This document shows, in pieces, positions 45,387 to 52,721 of a stretch of DNA of 54,025 nt. The DNA lies in the NCBI GenBank assembly GCA_020629875.1, contig JAHDCL010000007.1, forward strand, positions 1 to 54,025, in the 5' to 3' direction. The stretch's first letter is position 1, and each line of letters begins with the position of its first letter. Origin of the DNA: Hellea sp. GTDB lineage: Bacteria > Pseudomonadota > Alphaproteobacteria > Caulobacterales > Maricaulaceae. A program made the position numbers and the translations under genes. The notes beneath the pieces were generated by a model that saw only the letters and a list, made by a program, of their open reading frames with translations, made no database searches and was not told where the DNA came from.

Positions 45387-45414
45387 ATAACCTTACAAAA
45401 AAGGGTAAGGTTAT
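45387..45414 (+). promoter_or_regulatory. Hairpin covering the ribosome binding site and start codon
   Basis: Perfect 10-bp arms ATAACCTTAC (45387-45396) and GTAAGGTTAT (45405-45414) with an 8-base purine-rich loop. The right arm contains the AAGG ribosome binding site and the first two bases of the ATG at 45413, so in mRNA both would be paired. It could be a translational switch or a DNA operator. Confidence 0.65.
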
Positions 45415-46450
45415 GAGATATTCATTAGACATGTCTACGCAAAAGCAGAAGCCCAGCAAACTTCCGCCAATGTTTCATACAATTGATCAGCTTGTCGGGA
45501 ACACACCGCTTATCAAGCTCAATCTTGCCTATAAGAACAACGCTGTTAGTCTTTTTGCCAAACTGGAATATTTTAACCTCTCAGGCTCGATTAAAGACCG
45601 CATGGCATTAGAAGTCCTGCGAAGCGCTTATAAATCAGGCGCTTTGCGCAAAGGTGACTTGATTGTCGAAGCGACCAGCGGAAATGCCGGAATCGCCTTT
45701 TGCGCTTTGGGACGTGCCCTCGGTCACCAAGTCCGCATTTATATGCCCGATTGGATGAGCCAAGAACGTATAGCCCTCATGAAAAGCTATGGGGCGGACG
45801 TCCGCCTCGTCAGCCATGCTGATGGCGGTTTTGTGGGGTCTATTCAAATGGCTGAAGACTTAGCGCGCACCCGAAATGATGTCTTCCTCCCGCGGCAATT
45901 TTCTAACAAAGATAATTGCAACGCCCATTGCCGCACAACGGGACCAGAAATCATACACCAGCTAGGCTGTGTGCCAGACGCCTTTGTCGCCGGCGTTGGA
46001 ACAGGGGGAACCGTGATGGGTGTCGGGCGCGCCTTAAAAGCCTATGACAACACCGTTAAAATTCACCCCATGGAACCCGCTGAAAGCCCGACCCTGACAA
46101 CGGGCCACAAAGTGGGCAAACACCGTATTCAAGGCGTTTCAGATGAGTTCATTCCTGAAATTGTTTGCCTTCAAACTTTGGACGATATTGTTTGCGTCAA
46201 TGATGGCGACGGCATCATCATGGCCCAAAAACTCAGTGCAGAGCTGGGCTTAGCCGTCGGCATTTCCTCGGGCGCTAATTTCATTGCCGCGCTGAAAGTC
46301 CATCAAGCTATGGGCGGAGTGCCCAAAGTCGTCACCATATTTTGTGATGATAATAAAAAATATCTGTCGACAGACCTCACCAAAACCGAGCCTGTCAAAC
46401 CTGGTTATCTATCAACTGATGTCGAGCTTTTTGGCTATGAGGTCTGCTGA
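45413..46450 (+). CDS. Cysteine synthase-like PLP enzyme (fold type II)
   Basis: A 345-aa PLP-dependent enzyme of the O-acetylserine sulfhydrylase / cystathionine beta-synthase family. The PLP lysine is in SGSIKDRMA (~61-69), the substrate loop TSGNAGIAF, the phosphate-binding [12 protein letters not shown] and the C-terminal segment QGVSDEFIP. It probably makes cysteine from O-acetylserine (or O-phosphoserine) and sulfide, closest to the CysM/CysK group. The ~20-residue N-terminal extension before [17 protein letters not shown] is slightly longer than usual; an ATG six codons in is an alternative start. No other sulfur gene is adjacent. Translation may be controlled by the hairpin over its start. 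Confidence 0.9.
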   Translation: MRYSLDMSTQKQKPSKLPPMFHTIDQLVGNTPLIKLNLAYKNNAVSLFAKLEYFNLSGSIKDRMALEVLRSAYKSGALRKGDLIVEATSGNAGIAFCALGRALGHQVRIYMPDWMSQERIALMKSYGADVRLVSHADGGFVGSIQMAEDLARTRNDVFLPRQFSNKDNCNAHCRTTGPEIIHQLGCVPDAFVAGVGTGGTVMGVGRALKAYDNTVKIHPMEPAESPTLTTGHKVGKHRIQGVSDEFIPEIVCLQTLDDIVCVNDGDGIIMAQKLSAELGLAVGISSGANFIAALKVHQAMGGVPKVVTIFCDDNKKYLSTDLTKTEPVKPGYLSTDVELFGYEVC

Positions 46451-46470
46451 GCGCCGCGATTAGGGCGCTC
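46449..46470. terminator. Hairpin between convergent genes
   Basis: Arms GAGCGCC (46449-46455) and GGCGCTC (46464-46470) lie at the end of the cysteine-synthase-like gene, overlapping its stop. The M1 peptidase gene converges 12 bases further on. There is no T run. It probably marks transcript ends in both directions. Confidence 0.5.
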
Positions 46471-46481
46471 CGCTGATAGGC

Positions 46482-49238
46482 CTATCGCGCCTGCAACGCC
46501 GCCGTTAATTCTTCCGCCTTGGCCTCTTTCAGGGCCGCGCAAAGTTCGATGCGTTCAACCGTTTGCGCAAGGCTGCGCTCATAGCCGGGGATGATGTCCG
46601 CTTGGCTTTCGAAAAAGGCTTTGGCCTCATCGCGCGCTTCGAGGGAACAGCCGCGTGCAAAGCCAGGCATTCCGCCCAGACGTACATCCGGGACTTTGCG
46701 CTCAACAAAGACGGCGAAATTTTCTTTCAGCCACGTCCATGTGTCCTCGCTGTGCTCGTCAGAATTCATCAGGCCGCTAATGAGGGAATTAGCTTGGCGT
46801 CCTGTAAGTGGGCTGTCTTCGTCCAAAGCCAGACTGCGAAGCTTATTAGCAATCCCTTTATCAGTGGTTGCGGAGAGCGCGCCTAGGGCCGTGCCTTTTT
46901 CAAAAGCGGAACCATTGGTCGCAAGCTCCAATAAAGGTGCATAAGCTTTTTCGCCATTGGCTTTCATGGCTTGCGCCAAAGCGAGGCCTGCTAAATTGGG
47001 AGCGACGGCTTTCTTATTTGCTTTGCCGTTTAGCCCCAAATAAGCCGCGCCTTTGGCCGCCATCTCTGCGGTAAGCTTTTCATCTTGTCCTAAATAGACA
47101 AGACGTGAGGCCAGTGTCGGGACAAGGAGGTTACCATCAACCGTATCTTTACCGACATTCGCCGCGTAACGATCGGCAAACATATCGCGCACGAGCCGCG
47201 CGACGCCGTCTTTGGCATCGAGTTCACTATCCATAAAGCCGAGCAAAGCCCCTGCCCCTGACGCCACATCATATTCAGGATGTTTGGCGAAAGCTTCCAG
47301 GCCTTTGAGGAAGACGGCGCTCTCAACTTCGCCTGCGCGGAAGGCTGCAACGAGACTGTCTTGGGTTGAGAGGGCTTCGCGGGTGTTAAGTTTGTCGAGA
47401 TTTTTGAGGAGTGCTGTCCAGCTTCGATTATCTAACTCAGGATTGTCTTCGAAGCCAGCAAGGTCATAGTCAGCAAGCGTAAAACGATAATATCCCGCGC
47501 CATTTTCATTAGGCATTATATATGCCGCACGGGACTTTAACTCGAAATAGATATTTTCATCAGCCTCCGTTAACAAAGTGCATTTCTTCTCAACGGTTCC
47601 GTCATCAAACCCAAACCGAGCGCAGAAAGGGATTTGCCAAGTTTGGCCTTGCGTCGTTTTTGAGCCTAACGGTGCATAACGGAACTGTTTAACATTAACG
47701 AACGTTTTTGGACCTTCGCTTTCCATCTTAACTCTCACCAATGGCAAGCCTGGCTGATCGACAAAGCTTTTCATCGCGTCGACCACGTCAGGACTCCCTG
47801 ACCCATCAGCAATACTTTGAAAAAAATCGTCGCCCGTCGCCACGCCGTCCTTATAACGCTCCATATGTAGGCGCACGCCGTCGCGGAATTTGTCTTCGCC
47901 GACATAGCTTTCAAACATATCGAGCACGCCGCCGCCTTTACGGTAGGTAATGCCGTCAAATTGGTCCATAACATTTTCAGACCGCGCCAAGGGCTCGCGC
48001 ACTTTGCGGGTGGTCGAGAGCGTGTCGATATTCATGGCGCCCAAAGAGGCGTTGAGCGTGACGCGGTCATAATTCGCGTCTGGGTAAGCGATATCGATCG
48101 CCTTATTACCCATCCATGTCGCGAAGGCTTCGTTCAGCCAAATATCTTCCCACCAGACAGGCGTGACCAGATTACCAAACCATTGATGGGCGAGCTCATG
48201 CGAATGGACGCGATTATAGGCGCGCTTCTGACGGAGCGGTGCGCCTTCATCCATCAGCATGAGGTATTCGCGGTAAACAATAGCGCCCGGATTTTCCATC
48301 GCGCCAAAAGCATATTCTGGCGCGGCGATAATATCGAGTTTTTCATAAGGGTAAGGCGTTCCGAAATATTCTTCCAGCGCGGTGAGGATGGCTTCTGTCC
48401 CAGCAAGGCCAAAAGAAATTTCATCGCCTGAACCTTGGGCCGTGATGCCGCGTTGCGCTAACGGAGTTTTACGAATGCTATTGGGCGGGATATCGCCAAA
48501 ATCATTCACATCATATGGACCTGCGCCAAACGCCACCAAATAGGTCGGCAACGGACGGGTCGTCGCAAAGTCATGTTTAATCCAGCCCTCTTCCGTTGTG
48601 CTGGTTCCGACTTCTGGCGTATTAGCATAAACGAAATCAGAGTCTGGCGCGGTGATAGACAGCGTGAATGGCACTTTATATTTCGGCTCATCAAAACTCG
48701 GAAAGGCTTCGCGTGCGCCCAGCGGTTCAAATTGCGTGACGATATAACCTTCTCCGCCGCGTTTGACCTGATAGGCTGAATTAAGCGCTTGGTTATAGGG
48801 TGTTTCATAGGCAATTTTTAGCGTTGCCTTACCCGCAGGCAGAACAGTTTCAGACGTTAAGTTCGCAACACCTGACGGCGCATCCTCTGCTGACATCTCT
48901 GTAAAGACCAAAGGCTTTTGCTCGCCGCTAATCATGGCCGTCGCGGAACTCACCGTCATGTGTTTCCCGTGTAGCCAAATCTTATCGGTCGGCTTTAAAA
49001 TCTCGACATCAATTTCAACAACGCCGCTAAACCCTTCGGCGTCAGGGTCCATTTTCATATCCACACGGTAACTTTGCGGGACGACGTTACCGGGCAGCTG
49101 TGCATGAGGAATGGCGTCAACACGGAAGACCTCATCTGTGGTCAGCGGAGAGTCACCGGAGGAAACTTCTGACTGCTGACAGGCCGCCAGTGATAAACTC
49201 ATAACGCCGGTAAGAGCGATGTTGCGGATAAGTGTCAT
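46482..49238 (-). CDS. M1 family aminopeptidase (lipoprotein)
   Basis: A 918-aa zinc aminopeptidase. The lipobox (LSLAAC) indicates an envelope anchor facing the periplasm. The exopeptidase motif GAMEN is near residue 311. The zinc motif HELAHQW is near 347, with the downstream Glu ligand in WLNEAFATW. The ERAP1-like helical C-terminal domain fills the last ~350 residues. The ATG at 49236-49238 is preferred because GGGA lies seven bases upstream; an ATG two codons earlier is too close. It removes N-terminal residues from peptides. The M13 peptidase lipoprotein elsewhere in the window could work alongside it on peptide nutrients. Confidence 0.95.
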   Translation of the reverse strand: MTLIRNIALTGVMSLSLAACQQSEVSSGDSPLTTDEVFRVDAIPHAQLPGNVVPQSYRVDMKMDPDAEGFSGVVEIDVEILKPTDKIWLHGKHMTVSSATAMISGEQKPLVFTEMSAEDAPSGVANLTSETVLPAGKATLKIAYETPYNQALNSAYQVKRGGEGYIVTQFEPLGAREAFPSFDEPKYKVPFTLSITAPDSDFVYANTPEVGTSTTEEGWIKHDFATTRPLPTYLVAFGAGPYDVNDFGDIPPNSIRKTPLAQRGITAQGSGDEISFGLAGTEAILTALEEYFGTPYPYEKLDIIAAPEYAFGAMENPGAIVYREYLMLMDEGAPLRQKRAYNRVHSHELAHQWFGNLVTPVWWEDIWLNEAFATWMGNKAIDIAYPDANYDRVTLNASLGAMNIDTLSTTRKVREPLARSENVMDQFDGITYRKGGGVLDMFESYVGEDKFRDGVRLHMERYKDGVATGDDFFQSIADGSGSPDVVDAMKSFVDQPGLPLVRVKMESEGPKTFVNVKQFRYAPLGSKTTQGQTWQIPFCARFGFDDGTVEKKCTLLTEADENIYFELKSRAAYIMPNENGAGYYRFTLADYDLAGFEDNPELDNRSWTALLKNLDKLNTREALSTQDSLVAAFRAGEVESAVFLKGLEAFAKHPEYDVASGAGALLGFMDSELDAKDGVARLVRDMFADRYAANVGKDTVDGNLLVPTLASRLVYLGQDEKLTAEMAAKGAAYLGLNGKANKKAVAPNLAGLALAQAMKANGEKAYAPLLELATNGSAFEKGTALGALSATTDKGIANKLRSLALDEDSPLTGRQANSLISGLMNSDEHSEDTWTWLKENFAVFVERKVPDVRLGGMPGFARGCSLEARDEAKAFFESQADIIPGYERSLAQTVERIELCAALKEAKAEELTAALQAR

Positions 49239-49346
49239 GGCCATGTCCCATTTTGTTTATTTCATTCATTCTAGGCTTTAAGGCCTGCGCCGCACAAATA
49301 TTTTCTAAAGACGTGACGCCGCAGCTCATATTTGGCACAAGACGCT

Positions 49347-49766
49347 ATGCTTCGGATAACCCCTCGCATAACTGTCCCCTTTGATGAGATTGAGATGACG
49401 GCCATTCGCGCCCAAGGCCCCGGCGGGCAAAACGTCAATAAGGTGAGCTCGGCCATCCATCTACGTTATGATATCAACGTCTCATCTTTGCTCGAGGGTC
49501 AGAAGGATCGCGTAAAATCCTTTCGCGATAAACGTATCACCAAAGACGGCGTCATTGTCATCAAAGCGCAAAACCACCGCACCCAAGAGCGCAATAAGCA
49601 AGAAGCCTTAGACCGTCTCCAAGCCCTCCTCGCTGAAGCCTTAAAACCAAAAACCTATCGGCGTCCCACCCGCCCGAGTTATGGCGCGGTTAAGCGGCGG
49701 CTTAAAAAGAAGACCGAGCGCAGTGAGGTTAAGAAACTCAGGGGTAAAATCCGAGACTTTGATTAA
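49347..49766 (+). CDS. arfB: Peptidyl-tRNA hydrolase ArfB (ribosome rescue)
   Basis: A 139-aa homologue of E. coli YaeJ/ArfB that frees stalled ribosomes by hydrolysing peptidyl-tRNA when no stop codon is in the A site. The GGQ motif is at 26-28 in RAQGPGGQNVNKVSSAIHLR. The C-terminal tail is highly basic (YGAVKRRLKKKTERSEVKKLRGK) and would enter the empty mRNA channel. The ATG at 49347 is chosen by alignment to the family start; a TTG five codons earlier is less likely. It lies 47 bases before the primase-like gene on the same strand, so a shared transcript is possible. Confidence 0.95.
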   Translation: MLRITPRITVPFDEIEMTAIRAQGPGGQNVNKVSSAIHLRYDINVSSLLEGQKDRVKSFRDKRITKDGVIVIKAQNHRTQERNKQEALDRLQALLAEALKPKTYRRPTRPSYGAVKRRLKKKTERSEVKKLRGKIRDFD

Positions 49767-49813
49767 AGTCATCAGCCATTCCCAAGCCCTCTTTTTCCCG
49801 CTACACACCCGTC

Positions 49814-51031
49814 ATGGCAACGCCGCATGAGATAATTGGGGAAGAATGGGCGGAGCGCGCGGGCGAGCTGGCCGATTGGGCGATGGAGCGCCTCGTTAAC
49901 CGCAAAGATGTTTGGGGGCAGTATTCTGTCCTAACGCCTGCTGAGCGCCGCCGTGAAGGCAAAAGCTATAAAGCTATGACGCTGCCGAAAAAGGAAATGC
50001 GCGGCGAGGATATGGTGACGATTGATAAGCTGACTCGTCACTTTGCCAGCCGCCATCACCGCAAGCCGCAAATTATCGGGCTTCATGCAAAGTCAAAGGA
50101 AACGACGTCGCGCTGGTTTGGTATCGATATCGACCTGCATGATGAGCATAAATTGGGTGCCGAAGATCATCAGCGCCGCAATCTGAACTGTGCCCTGAAA
50201 TGGTGGAAGGAGCTTCAGCAAAAGGGCTATGACCCCATGCTCTTTGATACCAATACCCAAGGCGGCTATCACCTCTGGGTTCTCTTTGAGGACCCCGCAC
50301 CGACAGTTGATATTTACGCCATGGTCAAAGGCATCGTCGAGACCTGGGAAGAAAACGGTCTGGATGAGGAGCCGGAGACATTTCCGAAAAAAGTCAAAGA
50401 GGATAGTCTGGGCTCTTGGTTTCGCCTGCCGGGGCTGCACCATACGCGCTATCATTATAGCTCGCTTTGGTCCGGGGATGATTGGCTCGATGATCCGTGG
50501 CTGACAGGACACAACGCCATTGACGTGATGCTCGAAGCGCGAGGCGGCCCGCCCCCACCGCGCATTGATACCGCCGATCCCGCCATGAGTGAGCTGCTCA
50601 CCCGTGGCCGCATGAGTAAAATTTCTATCGCCGCCAATCAGCGAAAATTTAAACGCACAGGCCGTGCCAAAGTCTGTATTGATTTGGACGGCGTGCTGGC
50701 GCTGCGTGTGAAGTCTGGCAAACGCACAGAGATAGGCCCGCCCATTGATGGCGCGGTCGAGTTTACCCGCGAGATTAATGACTATGCTGATATTATCGTG
50801 CTGACCTCGCGCATGGCGGATCTCTCGGGCCAAGAGCGGGACGAGATGAAAGCCAAAATCGAAACATGGCTTGACCGACACAGCCTCGCCTATACCTCCG
50901 TCCATGACGGCCAAGGCAAACCGCCCGCCCATGCCTATATTGACGATAAAGGCGTCTCCTGCCGCCCCGAATATGATGGGCAAAGAGCTTTCACGCAGGC
51001 CTTGGGCTTGGTAGGAAAGCTGTGTGAGTGA
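49814..51031 (+). CDS. Archaeo-eukaryotic primase-like domain fused to HAD phosphatase domain
   Basis: The protein has 405 aa. Residues ~65-245 look like an archaeo-eukaryotic primase (AEP/PrimPol) domain. The metal-binding DxD is Asp105/Asp107 in WFGIDIDLHD, a conserved His153 lies in TQGGYHLWVLF, and SWFRLPGLHHTRYHYSSLW (201-219) resembles the third motif. Residues ~285-395 look like a HAD phosphatase: Asp290/Asp292 in CIDLDGVLA, Thr331-Ser332 in IVLTSR and Asp377/Asp378 in AYIDDKG. AEP domains synthesise primers or fill gaps, and HAD domains in such fusions can remove terminal phosphates. It heads an operon ending in an ATP-dependent DNA ligase. No ribosome binding site precedes the ATG. 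The domain calls rest on motifs; the biochemical role is inferred. Confidence 0.75.
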   Translation: MATPHEIIGEEWAERAGELADWAMERLVNRKDVWGQYSVLTPAERRREGKSYKAMTLPKKEMRGEDMVTIDKLTRHFASRHHRKPQIIGLHAKSKETTSRWFGIDIDLHDEHKLGAEDHQRRNLNCALKWWKELQQKGYDPMLFDTNTQGGYHLWVLFEDPAPTVDIYAMVKGIVETWEENGLDEEPETFPKKVKEDSLGSWFRLPGLHHTRYHYSSLWSGDDWLDDPWLTGHNAIDVMLEARGGPPPPRIDTADPAMSELLTRGRMSKISIAANQRKFKRTGRAKVCIDLDGVLALRVKSGKRTEIGPPIDGAVEFTREINDYADIIVLTSRMADLSGQERDEMKAKIETWLDRHSLAYTSVHDGQGKPPAHAYIDDKGVSCRPEYDGQRAFTQALGLVGKLCE

Positions 51032-51037
51032 GGGACC

Positions 51038-51667
51038 ATGCCGCGTAAGTTAGAATTCATATTTGGCAATGAAGCCTTTAAAGTTGCCATTCACAAGGTG
51101 GACCGGTCCAAGGTTTATGGCCGTGTGGAGACGGAGACCTTTGACGCCAATATGAAGCCTTGCACGCTGGCGACGCTCGCGCGGGACGGGCGGACGATTA
51201 TTCCTTATGGCGGCACGGCGAGCGGTTATGTGAACACCGAAGGGCTCTGGGTAACGCGGGATGAGCTTATCCCGATTAATCGCGATGGCGAGGAAATCTC
51301 CGAAGTCGAGTCCAGTTTCAAAGCCCCGACCAAGCTCACCGAAGAAGTCGATATTGAGACCTTTCTGGATCACCCCATAAGGCTCGCTTACCGTCTCGAC
51401 GCCGAAACCGAGATAAATGACGGCCTGATGCAAAAGCTGAAAGCGGGCGCGATTTATCAATTCCCCTTCTCTTATCGCGGCGGCATTTATCACGACCCCG
51501 CCTTTTTGATGATGGGCGAGGATGATGTTCTCTGGATGCTTATCGGGCATAAGAGCGAGATAGAATTTGTCGGCTTTGAACAGGCGGCCATTTGCGCGGC
51601 CCGCGCAGAAGAGCTCGGCGAAGATGATAGCGGCGAAACCGACGCCTTTGACTTTGATATGTTGTAG
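51038..51667 (+). CDS. Unknown protein in the primase-ligase operon
   Basis: A 209-aa soluble, beta-rich acidic protein with no signal peptide or membrane segment. The central stretch (IIPYGGTASGYVNTEGLWV, then RDELIPI, then FLDHPIRLAYRLDAE) has a general layout reminiscent of the Ku core beta-barrel, where similar turns precede a KPYYLAPD-like segment, but the match is weak. The N-terminus KVDRSKVYGRVETE and the C-terminal half (FPFSYRGGIYHDPAFLMM) are well-ordered globular sequence. AGGGA sits five bases before the ATG. It starts six bases after the primase-HAD gene, so the two are probably made together. Function not recognised. Confidence 0.75.
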   Translation: MPRKLEFIFGNEAFKVAIHKVDRSKVYGRVETETFDANMKPCTLATLARDGRTIIPYGGTASGYVNTEGLWVTRDELIPINRDGEEISEVESSFKAPTKLTEEVDIETFLDHPIRLAYRLDAETEINDGLMQKLKAGAIYQFPFSYRGGIYHDPAFLMMGEDDVLWMLIGHKSEIEFVGFEQAAICAARAEELGEDDSGETDAFDFDML

Positions 51668-51669
51668 TT

Positions 51670-52011
51670 ATGTTAGAGCAAGAAAAAATATGCTCGCAAA
51701 ATGGGGTGGAATTATACCCTGCGCTTTCTAATCAAATGATTGGCGTCTCTGATAATTTTGGAGATAAAAGTTTGACCAACCATGGCCTACGCCATGCCCC
51801 AGAAAAAGGCACCTGTGGTTGGTATCTATGGTCAGGGGACTATTCCCAAGCCGATGACTTTTTCAAACCAATGCATGTCAGCCACATGGAATCTAAATTT
51901 CCCAATTTAGTAAAGTTTTTGGGATTACCTCCGGGTTGGCGATTTTTGGTTGGGGATGACCATGAAGATATATGGTTCGATGCTAGTCTCTTGGATTTGG
52001 GGAATAACTAA
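51670..52011 (+). CDS. Small Imm33/DUF2185-like protein inserted in the operon
   Basis: A 113-aa soluble protein. The C-terminal part (GTCGWYLWSGDY, FFKPMHVSHM, FLGLPPGWRFLVGDDHEDIWFD) resembles the DUF2185/Imm33 immunity-like domain, recalled by pattern and not confirmed. The base composition is visibly more AT-rich than the flanking genes, and codon choice differs (TTA, AAA, TTT common). No ribosome binding site precedes the ATG, which is two bases after the previous stop. Its stop overlaps the next start by one base (TAATG). It could be a recent insertion into an older operon or an immunity-type accessory. Confidence 0.65.
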   Translation: MLEQEKICSQNGVELYPALSNQMIGVSDNFGDKSLTNHGLRHAPEKGTCGWYLWSGDYSQADDFFKPMHVSHMESKFPNLVKFLGLPPGWRFLVGDDHEDIWFDASLLDLGNN

Positions 52012-52721
52012 TGCCTAACGTCAATCTCTCAGATGCGCGGATGCGCGATGCCGTTGTTAAGGCGGAGTCGACGCGTCAGCGGCGCACGATATTCTATCAG
52101 GGCCCGAAAAAGCTCCCTGCCTATACGCGCAAAGTATTGAAAGGCGCGGTGCATCAAGATTATGAATCCATGCTGGAGATTTATAAAACGCCTGAGGCTT
52201 TGGGCGCGGCCCTCGCTGAGGGAGACCCTGAGATTGATTTTGAGCGGGACGGTATGTTCCTCTGGGATTTATCGCGGGTTTATATCAATCCCAAAGAAGA
52301 GTTGGTTTACCGCATTCAGCAAGAAGAGGTGGTTTATAATCCCGATGGCTCTGTACGGGAACGGCGCGAGCAAAGACGGCTGGAAGCCAATGTCGATGAA
52401 GAGATTCCCCTGACATGGACGGGGAAGATGATTCCCAAAGCCGAAGCCATTCGCAAATTCGTTTTCGCAACCAAGCTTCAGATCGTGCATATTAATGGCC
52501 TGACCTATGACTTTCTTTATGAGATGGCTAAGGAACTGCATGAGGCGAAATCACTGATGATTGTGGGCGCGGGGCCGAGCGGTAAAGCGCCGCTGATTTT
52601 CCGCTCACGCTCCCTCCCTTATCGCGGCTTTTTGGAAGGCCGGATTGACGGCGATAAATATATACTGCTTCTGCATCTCTCGAACTTGGAGCTGAAAGTG
52701 CCGGAGGCAGATGATGCCTAA
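52011..52721 (+). CDS. Unknown protein in the primase-ligase operon
   Basis: A 236-aa charged, soluble protein, rich in Arg and Glu, with no signal peptide or membrane segment. Distinct stretches are TIFYQGPKKLPAYTRKVL near the N-terminus, LVYRIQQEEVVYNPDGSVRER in the middle, and LMIVGAGPSGKAPLIFRSR followed by YILLLHLSNLELKV at the end. The GAGPSGKAP loop looks like a turn rather than a Walker A (no GKS/T). GGGGA lies about eight bases before the ATG. It overlaps the ligase start by eight bases, so its product is probably made in step with the ligase. Family not recognised; a DNA-binding or scaffold role is only a guess. Confidence 0.75.
   Translation: MPNVNLSDARMRDAVVKAESTRQRRTIFYQGPKKLPAYTRKVLKGAVHQDYESMLEIYKTPEALGAALAEGDPEIDFERDGMFLWDLSRVYINPKEELVYRIQQEEVVYNPDGSVRERREQRRLEANVDEEIPLTWTGKMIPKAEAIRKFVFATKLQIVHINGLTYDFLYEMAKELHEAKSLMIVGAGPSGKAPLIFRSRSLPYRGFLEGRIDGDKYILLLHLSNLELKVPEADDA

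Noticed and set aside
50093-50983. A 296-codon open frame on the minus strand
   Set aside because: It is antisense to the primase-HAD gene, whose motifs are convincing.
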